Source of the DNA: an uncultured Bacteroidota bacterium
Lineage (GTDB): Bacteria; Bacteroidota; Bacteroidia; Bacteroidales; P3
Length of the DNA: 9,902 nucleotides
Direction: 5' to 3'
Assembly: GCA_902766265.1 (NCBI GenBank)
Contig: CACXCY010000259.1
Coordinates: 1 to 9,902 of the forward strand
The translations under genes and the position numbers were made by a program. Below the pieces are notes generated by a model, which saw only the letters and a program-made list of their open reading frames with translations, did no database searches and was not told where the DNA came from. Positions 4,559-9,902 of this stretch are shown piece by piece; within the stretch, counting starts at the first letter, position 1, and every line of letters starts with the position of its first letter.

Positions 4559-6853
4559 ATGACGACACTGCATCAACGGATTTCTCAGACACTGCGACTT
4601 CTTGTCGCGACAGCAATGCTCTGGCTGCCATGTCTTCATGCAGTCGCACAAACGGAAGTCAACGGGTTCCATGTGAAGGAATACTCATGGGAGAGATACT
4701 CTTTCGACCTCTCCGTAAAAGCGGTACAATCCACAACAATCGACGGACACACGCTACTGCTGGCCGAAGGACTCTCCACCGACAATGTACGCGAAGGACA
4801 ACCTCTGCTGCCCATGCTGACACGGCTCGTGGTTTTGCCTCATGGCGCCGTGCCAATCATCGATATCCTAGTTGACGACACTACCACCATCCTGTCCCTC
4901 GACAGCGTCCCACCCATCGCACGGTCCGTCGGACCACAGTTCAAAGCTCCACGACTTTTCGCACCCGCCGCATCTGACATCGCCCCACCCACAGAGAACG
5001 AAAGCGTCGTCACCTTCGAGATACTCGGCACCATGCGAGGCATGCGGCTGGCACGTCTCACCGTGCGACCCTTTCATTATAATCCAGAAAATAACACCGT
5101 CATCGTTCATCGCAAACTTTCGGCCACCATACATTTTACACATGCCGACCGACAGCAGACCACGGACATGCGGCAACGCTATGCCTCACCGTTCTTTGTC
5201 GGACAGATGCCTAACCTCGATGACAAGGCGTATACCAACACGCTGATAACTGATAGCATTCCGCCACGATACCTCATTGTGTCCCCGTCACAATACCGCA
5301 ATACACTGCAACCTTTTATCGCCTGGAAACGACAATGTGGCTTTCATGTAGATATCCTCTACACCCATACCCCAGACCACGACAGTATCAAGGCGATGAT
5401 GGCGACCTATTTCGACAGCTCCACTGCTGCCAATCCAGCGCCCTCTTTCATCCTGCTGGTTGGCGACATGCAGCAAATTTATCCTTTCTATGGACAGCAC
5501 ACAATACCAGGGTTGAACAGCCACGTGACCGACCTCTATTTTGCCGAATACACGGGAGACTACCTGCCTGATGCAATGATAGGCCGTCTGCCGGTGGCAG
5601 ATTCCTCAGAACTGCGGGGGGTAATCGAAAAGACACTGATGTACGAACAGTACCGTCTGCCCAACCCCAACTACCTGAACCGTGTCCTGCTGGTGGCGGG
5701 CAAAGAGTCGACGCCTCCGGCCCCGACAGCAACCAATGGCATGGTGGACTACCTGAAAAGAAGCATTGCCCATGCCCGTCCCTCCGCTGACACTCTGTGT
5801 TTCTACAGCCCATCCTCCGACGAGCTTCGCGACAGTATCCTGCACCTATGGCGTGAGGGGGTGGGATGCATCGCCTATAGCGGTCACGGTCGCTACCGCG
5901 GATGGCAACACCCCACCATTTTAGACTACACCATAGACTCGCTGCCTGCAGACGGACATCCTGCTTTCATCGTCAACAACTGCTGTAGCAGCAATGACCT
6001 GGCGACACCCTGTTTCGGGTCCCACCTGCTCGTCCTGCCACGCGGAGGGGCCATCGGCGTGATAGGTGCCTGCAACGAGACCCTATGGAACGAGGACTAC
6101 TACTGGAGTGTGGGTGCCAAGACCGTCAGTACAACCCCCGCCTACAGCGACACTGCCTTGGGTGCGTTCGACCGACTACTCCACTCACACGGAGAGGCAC
6201 CGTGCGACCACGCCGCTACCCAAGGACAGATACTGCTGGCCGGCAACTGCGCTGTGACTCAGGCGGGCTCGGTCTATGACGCTTTCTACTGGGAGATATA
6301 CCATCTGTTCGGAGATCCTTCGCTGATGCCTTACATCGGTGTGCCCGAACCACTCTCCATCACCATCGACGACAGCATCACCCCCGGTATCACGCAGGTG
6401 GGGCTCCACGGTACTCCGGGTGCCTCTGTTGCCTTGACAAACGACACCATGTTGCTGGGTGTGTGCTCCATCGACTCGTCAGGGGCAGGTCGCTTGCGGC
6501 TCTCACAACCTATAGGTGACGGGATGGTGATACTCACAGCCACCGCCCAGTTCCACCAGCCCTGGATTGACACTGTCATCCATCCCATTGGCGGCATAGT
6601 CCCTTGCAGCGATGCACCGTCCTGCCGTCTCTACCCCAATCCCGCCAGGGACAGAGTGCGTCTTGATTTCGGCAGCAGCCGACACTGCACAGTGCGCATC
6701 TACGACAGTCGGGGGCGCATTGTTGATACTTTTTCCAATAATTCGCAAAGAGAGATGCAATATTCCACCCAAAAGTTGCGTTTAGGGGTGTTCTTTGTCG
6801 TCATCAGCAACGCCGATGAAGTCAGTACCCATCGATTGCTTATATTGAGATAG
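4559..6853 (+). CDS. C25 (gingipain-family) cysteine peptidase with T9SS type A sorting domain
   Basis: The 764-residue product has four parts. The signal peptide is at 1-31, with LRLLVATAMLWLPCLHAVAQ ending at the likely cleavage. An N-terminal region follows to about 235, resembling the pro/beta region of C25 proteins. The C25 peptidase domain is at about 236-595, and the C-terminal sorting domain at about 688-764. In the peptidase domain YSGHGRYRGW gives catalytic His443, and IVNNCCSSND followed by PCF gives catalytic Cys475 or Cys476; by alignment with gingipain CVNGD, Cys476 fits better. LFGDPSLMPY (583-592) closes the domain as in other C25 members. The tail has the YPNPA motif at 692-696, IYDSRGRIVDTF and a final STHRLLIL strand, the T9SS type A signature. 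The protein should be exported and surface-attached or released. It is much shorter than my recollection of PorU (over 1,100 residues), so it is probably a substrate rather than the T9SS sortase. Substrate specificity is unknown. Confidence 0.88.
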   Translation: MTTLHQRISQTLRLLVATAMLWLPCLHAVAQTEVNGFHVKEYSWERYSFDLSVKAVQSTTIDGHTLLLAEGLSTDNVREGQPLLPMLTRLVVLPHGAVPIIDILVDDTTTILSLDSVPPIARSVGPQFKAPRLFAPAASDIAPPTENESVVTFEILGTMRGMRLARLTVRPFHYNPENNTVIVHRKLSATIHFTHADRQQTTDMRQRYASPFFVGQMPNLDDKAYTNTLITDSIPPRYLIVSPSQYRNTLQPFIAWKRQCGFHVDILYTHTPDHDSIKAMMATYFDSSTAANPAPSFILLVGDMQQIYPFYGQHTIPGLNSHVTDLYFAEYTGDYLPDAMIGRLPVADSSELRGVIEKTLMYEQYRLPNPNYLNRVLLVAGKESTPPAPTATNGMVDYLKRSIAHARPSADTLCFYSPSSDELRDSILHLWREGVGCIAYSGHGRYRGWQHPTILDYTIDSLPADGHPAFIVNNCCSSNDLATPCFGSHLLVLPRGGAIGVIGACNETLWNEDYYWSVGAKTVSTTPAYSDTALGAFDRLLHSHGEAPCDHAATQGQILLAGNCAVTQAGSVYDAFYWEIYHLFGDPSLMPYIGVPEPLSITIDDSITPGITQVGLHGTPGASVALTNDTMLLGVCSIDSSGAGRLRLSQPIGDGMVILTATAQFHQPWIDTVIHPIGGIVPCSDAPSCRLYPNPARDRVRLDFGSSRHCTVRIYDSRGRIVDTFSNNSQREMQYSTQKLRLGVFFVVISNADEVSTHRLLILR

Positions 6854-6857
6854 CACC

Positions 6858-7961
6858 ATGCTCCAAGTCGATACCACCAAGCGCCCTCAACAGCCCGACA
6901 CCAGTCACCACGGTGTGGCGCTTGGCACCCCGCACAGTGACAGTGCCACGCTGACCTCATCGACGGCAAAGCAGGGCCCTCCTCAATCCACAACACAAGC
7001 ACTGCAGACACAGCAGCACTCCCAGACACTGACACAGTCGGCACCTGTTGTCCAGCCGCAGGTCGCGACACCTGCCGTCGCCGTGCAACCGGTGGAGCAG
7101 ACCTCTGCCATTGCACATTTCTATTTCTACGACACCATCAAGGCAGCCAAATACACTGCCGATACCGCAGTGGAGGAATACCATCTGTTTGATCTCGACT
7201 CCGTCATGGCCGCCTGTGCACGGACCGAACCTCTGGTGCACCCAAGCATATTCAGCGGCCACACGCTGCAGGTGGACTCCCCTTTCCCGCAGACCTATCC
7301 TCACCACGAGGAGCATGTGTCAGGATGGGCTTTCGGCATTGTCCTCCTGTTAGCCGTCGCCGTCGGCTGGTTCATGAAAGGTTACCGACTGCGTTTCGGG
7401 GAGATGGTGCAGTCGTTGGCCAGCACATCGGCGCTGGGAAGAATGTTCCGCGACCACGGTCTCAGCAATGAGGTTTCCCTGCTCCCTATGGCCGTGGTGT
7501 ATGTGGCGGCACTGGCGCTACTGGGGTGCTACACGGCAGGACTCTACGACATTATACTTCTCACCACCAGCCCATTCATCAACTACCTGATTATGCTGGG
7601 ATGCTGTGCGGCCTATTATTTCATCCGCATCGGACTCACCCTACTCTTCGGCATCATCTTCCAGAAGACGTGGACCTGCCAGGTATATGTGACAAACACC
7701 TATCTCTTCAACTTCTTCGGAGCCATCGCACTGATACCCATCATGCTGGTGGGCTACTACGGCGAGTTGGACAGCGCGCCAGGCATGCAGCTGCTCTATG
7801 TGGCGGGAGGATGGGTGGCGTTGCTGTTTCTCCTGCGTATGGTTCGTGGTGTGCAACTTATTTTATCTACCACAAAAGGTGCCAGTTTCTATTTATTTTA
7901 CTATCTTTGCATCCTCGAAATCGTGCCCATCTTAGTAGCAATAAAGATATTTCTGCTTTAG
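6858..7961 (+). CDS. DUF4271 multi-pass membrane protein
   Basis: The 367-residue product has a soluble Gln/Ser/Thr/Pro-rich N-terminal region, about residues 1-85 (for example QALQTQQHSQTLTQSAPVV). About six hydrophobic spans follow, near 156-173, 208-230, 240-268, 282-301, 311-328 and 343-367. The last span, FYLFYYLCILEIVPILVAIK, carries the LCxLEIxPxLxxxK ending that I associate with DUF4271 of Bacteroidales. No function is established for the family. The gene starts 4 bases after the C25 peptidase stop, so the two are probably co-translated, and it is followed by the hemD-like gene, the usual neighbour of DUF4271 in this order. The low-complexity N-terminal region is predicted to lie outside the membrane; its side is not determined. 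Family assignment rests on gene order and the C-terminal motif. Confidence 0.8.
   Translation: MLQVDTTKRPQQPDTSHHGVALGTPHSDSATLTSSTAKQGPPQSTTQALQTQQHSQTLTQSAPVVQPQVATPAVAVQPVEQTSAIAHFYFYDTIKAAKYTADTAVEEYHLFDLDSVMAACARTEPLVHPSIFSGHTLQVDSPFPQTYPHHEEHVSGWAFGIVLLLAVAVGWFMKGYRLRFGEMVQSLASTSALGRMFRDHGLSNEVSLLPMAVVYVAALALLGCYTAGLYDIILLTTSPFINYLIMLGCCAAYYFIRIGLTLLFGIIFQKTWTCQVYVTNTYLFNFFGAIALIPIMLVGYYGELDSAPGMQLLYVAGGWVALLFLLRMVRGVQLILSTTKGASFYLFYYLCILEIVPILVAIKIFLL
7902..7909 (+). promoter_or_regulatory. Candidate internal promoter before hemD (TATCTTTG)
   Basis: TATCTTTGCA, a full TAnnTTTG match, lies in the last codons of DUF4271, 85 bases before the hemD ATG. It could give hemD-rnpA-yidD their own transcript, independent of the peptidase. 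A TTTC at 7886 is too close for a standard -33 element. Confidence 0.4.
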
Positions 7962-7993
7962 AACACAGTAAGTTGCATACAATATCAGTTTAG

Positions 7994-9019
7994 ATGAACA
8001 TCAAGAATATTTTAGTTTCCCAACCCGCGCCCGCCGATCTGGAGAAGTCTCCTTATCGCAATTTGATTAACGAGCACCATCTCAATATTACATTCTTCAA
8101 GTTTTTCGACGTTGTGGGCGTGCCTGTCTCCGAATTCCGCAGAACACGCATCCACCTGACCGAGTACACGGCGGTCATCTTCAACAGCCGCCACTCGGTG
8201 GACCACTATTTCCGGCTGGCCAAAGAGCTGAGGGCGGTGATTCCGGACACGATGAAATACTTCTGCTCCACCGAGTCGATAGCACTCTACCTGCAGAACT
8301 ACATACAGTACAGGAAACGCAGAATATTCTTCGGCAACCAGCATTTCGCCGACCTCCTCGACGTGATGAACAAGCACCGCGGTGAGAAGCTCCTCTTCCC
8401 CTGCTCGGACGAGAAGCAGACGGAGTACACCAAGATGCTGGACAAGGCGAAGTTCAAATACACGAGGGCCCCGATGTACCGTTCGGTGCCGAAGGACATG
8501 TCGCAGTTCAATCTGGACGATTTCGACCTGGTGGCGGTGTTTTCGCCCATCGGGGTGCGTTCGCTGCTGCAGAATTTCCCGGACATCAAGGAGCGCAACA
8601 TCATGATAGCGGCGCTGGGCACGGCGACGCACGCGGCTCTCAACGCGGCGGGACTGCCCATCACCATCGCGGCACCCACCAAGTCGGCCCCGTCGATGGC
8701 CATGGCCATTGAGAACTACCTGCTGGGCAAGGAGCCGGAGGCGGTCATCGTGGCCAAACCGGCGCTGCTGAAACCCAAGCCGGCGCAGTCGCACGGCCGC
8801 GGCGGCGGGTCGGGGACCACGGGTGTGGGCGGCAGGAAGACCAAGTCGGTCATCGCCAGCCGCGCCAAGTACAAGCAGCTGATGGAGGAGAAGAAGGCCA
8901 AGGCGGCGGCGCGTCGTGCCGCCCGTGCTGCGGAGCGCGCCCGCAAAGAGGCCGAGGCCGCTGCCAAGGAGGCCGCCACTAACGCCGAGAACAATGCCGC
9001 CACGGATGGAGGCAAGTGA
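7994..9019 (+). CDS. hemD: Uroporphyrinogen-III synthase-like protein with long basic Ala-rich tail
   Basis: The 341-residue product has a HemD-type domain at residues 1 to about 250. Landmarks are ILVSQPAPADLEKSPYRNL (6-24), TAVIFNSRHSVDHYF (59-73), MKYFCSTESIALYLQNYI (87-104), YRKRRIFFG (106-114), VFSPIGVRSLLQNF (182-195) and APTKSAPSMAMAIENYL (227-243). Uroporphyrinogen-III synthase closes hydroxymethylbilane to uroporphyrinogen III in tetrapyrrole synthesis. Bacteroidales copies, as I recall them, are very alike, but many of those species lack a full haem pathway, so the activity is not proved by sequence. Residues from about 255 onward are unusual: a Gly/Lys linker (GRGGGSGTTGVGGRK), then about 50 residues rich in Ala, Lys, Arg and Glu (MEEKKAKAAARRAARAAERA) that should form a highly charged helix. 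The last 14 bases overlap rnpA. Family confidence is high; enzyme function is moderate. Confidence 0.85.
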   Translation: MNIKNILVSQPAPADLEKSPYRNLINEHHLNITFFKFFDVVGVPVSEFRRTRIHLTEYTAVIFNSRHSVDHYFRLAKELRAVIPDTMKYFCSTESIALYLQNYIQYRKRRIFFGNQHFADLLDVMNKHRGEKLLFPCSDEKQTEYTKMLDKAKFKYTRAPMYRSVPKDMSQFNLDDFDLVAVFSPIGVRSLLQNFPDIKERNIMIAALGTATHAALNAAGLPITIAAPTKSAPSMAMAIENYLLGKEPEAVIVAKPALLKPKPAQSHGRGGGSGTTGVGGRKTKSVIASRAKYKQLMEEKKAKAAARRAARAAERARKEAEAAAKEAATNAENNAATDGGK

Positions 9020-9455
9020 GAAACATACTTTTGCAAAAGCCGAACGGCTGTGCAGCCAGAAGCTGATTGACGATGTCTACGCAAACGGGCATCGTCTTTT
9101 GGTATTCCCGTTCAGCGTCCGCTGGTCGGCGGCAGCGCCCGTGGAGGGGCGGCCGCCGGTGCAGGTGCTGCTGACGGTGTCGAAGCGTCGCTTCAAGCAT
9201 GCGGTGGACCGCAACCGGGTGAAACGGCTGATGCGCGAGTGCTTCCGGCTGAACAAGGCCGAGCTCCACGCCGCGCTGGCGTCGCGGGGGCGGCAGCTGC
9301 GCCTGACGGTGGGCTACGTGCACTCGGAGCTGCCGGAGTTCCACACCCTGCAGGAACGCTGGCGCAAGATGGTGGCGACGCTCGTCAGGGCGCTCGATGC
9401 CGACGGCGAGCCCTTGCCGGAGCAGCCGCAACCGGAGGAGGGAGGCGCGGCATGA
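9006..9455 (+). CDS. rnpA: Ribonuclease P protein component
   Basis: The 149-residue product is the basic protein subunit of RNase P, which helps the catalytic RNA remove 5' leaders from pre-tRNAs. [20 protein letters not shown] (9-28) is the usual opening, and [20 protein letters not shown] (58-77) is the RNR signature that contacts the RNA. The C-terminal part [15 protein letters not shown] and the helix around 115-130 complete the fold; the last 15 residues ([15 protein letters not shown]) are an acidic, Pro-rich tail. The ATG at 9006 was chosen because [15 protein letters not shown] aligns with family starts; an earlier in-frame ATG at 8916 would add 30 residues antiparallel in character to the fold and lying wholly within hemD. 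The overlap with hemD (14 bases) and with yidD (4 bases) points to translational coupling. Confidence 0.93.
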   Translation: MEASEKHTFAKAERLCSQKLIDDVYANGHRLLVFPFSVRWSAAAPVEGRPPVQVLLTVSKRRFKHAVDRNRVKRLMRECFRLNKAELHAALASRGRQLRLTVGYVHSELPEFHTLQERWRKMVATLVRALDADGEPLPEQPQPEEGGAA

Positions 9456-9682
9456 GGTGGCTGACCAAGGCGCTCAGCTGGCTGATGCTGGCCGTCATAC
9501 GCTTCTACCAGTGCTGCATCTCGCCGCTGACACCGGCCATGTGCCGCTTCACACCGACGTGTTCGCAATACGCCAAGGAGGCCATCCTGAAGCACGGCCC
9601 ATTCAAAGGCGGGTGGCTCGCGCTGCGGCGCATCCTGCGATGCCATCCCTTCGGCGGCTCGGGCTACGACCCAGTGCCGTGA
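9452..9682 (+). CDS. yidD: Membrane protein insertion efficiency factor YidD
   Basis: The 76-residue product matches YidD along its whole length. There is an N-terminal amphipathic or hydrophobic helix ([19 protein letters not shown]), then [19 protein letters not shown] with the conserved Cys pair and CSQY, then [20 protein letters not shown] and the closing YDPVP. It is a small peripheral inner-membrane protein that assists YidC-dependent membrane protein insertion. The start codon ATG overlaps the rnpA stop as ATGA (9452-9455). It is preceded by the purine run GGAGGAGGGAGG (9434-9445), an unusually strong Shine-Dalgarno-like sequence for Bacteroidota. rnpA-yidD is a very widely conserved pair. 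In many Bacteroidales tyrS follows; here the window ends before any such gene. Confidence 0.95.
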   Translation: MRWLTKALSWLMLAVIRFYQCCISPLTPAMCRFTPTCSQYAKEAILKHGPFKGGWLALRRILRCHPFGGSGYDPVP

Positions 9683-9708
9683 TTCCATGCAATTTAACCC
9701 GACCCTAC

Positions 9709-9730
9709 GCCACTCCCCCCGAGAAGTGGC
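9709..9730 (+). terminator. Weak hairpin after yidD
   Basis: GCCACT (9709-9714) and AGTGGC (9725-9730) can pair around a 10-base C-rich loop. It lies 27 bases past the yidD stop and directly before the tandem array. The stem is short and no T run follows, so a terminator role is uncertain. Confidence 0.25.
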
Positions 9731-9732
9731 TC

Positions 9733-9902
9733 GTGTCAGACTGAGAGCATGACATTGTCAGACTGAGAACATGACGTTGTCAGACTGAGAACATGACAAT
9801 GTCGCACTGAGAGGGAGACAGTGTCGCACTGAGAACGCGACAACGTCGCACTGAGAGGGAGACAATGTCGCACTGAGAACGCGACAACGTCGCACTGAGA
9901 GG
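9733..9902. repeat. 22-bp tandem repeat array, seven full units and a partial eighth
   Basis: Units start at 9733, 9755, 9777, 9799, 9821, 9843, 9865 and 9887 with an exact 22-base period, and the array is cut by the window edge. The core is TGTC(A/G)(G/C)ACTGAGA. The first three units carry TGTCA at the left and TGAC(A/G) at the right. Units 5 and 7 carry TGTCGC and GCGACA around a 9-base loop. Units 4 and 6 have TGTC/GACA. From unit 4 the units alternate between an AGAGGGAGACA and an AGAACGCGACA form, making a 44-base higher-order repeat. There are no unique spacers, so this is not a CRISPR array. The region holds no open frame of note. Confidence 0.9.

Noticed and set aside
4559..6853. PorU, the T9SS sortase
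   Set aside because: At 764 residues it is far shorter than PorU as I recall it and it carries its own type A sorting tail, which fits a T9SS cargo better.
8012..8794. A 260-codon minus-strand frame opposite hemD
   Set aside because: Arg/His/Val-rich translation with no domain; it is the antisense shadow of a GC-rich real gene.

Overview
The window looks like a chromosome segment from a fairly GC-rich member of the Bacteroidales (phylum Bacteroidota). The signs are a C25 (gingipain-type) peptidase ending in a type IX secretion sorting domain, a SIMPL-domain protein and a HisRS that match my recollection of Bacteroides homologues, the gene order DUF4271 - hemD-like - rnpA - yidD typical of that order, few Shine-Dalgarno sequences, and several TAnnTTTG boxes (the Bacteroidota -7 element) upstream of genes. 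Genus cannot be fixed from the sequence. No tRNA, rRNA, insertion sequence or CRISPR array was seen.

Layout. 1-154 (minus): 5' end of a secreted protein of unknown function, running off the window. 155-535: promoter region, a hairpin and a 22-bp tandem array. 536-1015 (minus): Nudix hydrolase. 1016-1224: gap with a 23-bp tandem array. 1225-1728 (minus): GNAT acetyltransferase. 1729-1910: divergent promoter region. 1911-2597 (plus): SIMPL-domain envelope protein. 2671-2943 (plus): small pentapeptide-repeat protein. 2958-3000: perfect 18-bp hairpin between convergent genes. 3047-4390 (minus): hisS, interrupted in frame by one TAG codon exactly between the catalytic and anticodon-binding domains. 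4391-4558: divergent promoter region. 4559-9682 (plus): a tightly packed cluster of C25 peptidase, DUF4271 membrane protein, hemD-like gene with a long basic tail, rnpA and yidD. 9683-9902: a second 22-bp tandem array leaving the window.

How the genes relate. The plus-strand cluster looks like one or two transcripts: the first two genes are 4 bases apart, a candidate promoter lies just before hemD, hemD and rnpA overlap by 14 bases, and rnpA and yidD overlap by 4. RnpA (tRNA maturation) and YidD (membrane protein insertion) are housekeeping. The peptidase would be exported across the inner membrane by Sec and across the outer membrane by T9SS. The minus-strand Nudix and GNAT genes appear to be independent accessory functions.

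The two most notable signals are the amber codon in the essential gene hisS, with an apparently intact downstream domain, and three gene-flanking arrays of 22-23-bp units. The arrays share a (TA)GTCG/TGTCG-type core. Their arms stay complementary while their sequence changes, which suggests conserved palindromes or RNA hairpins.
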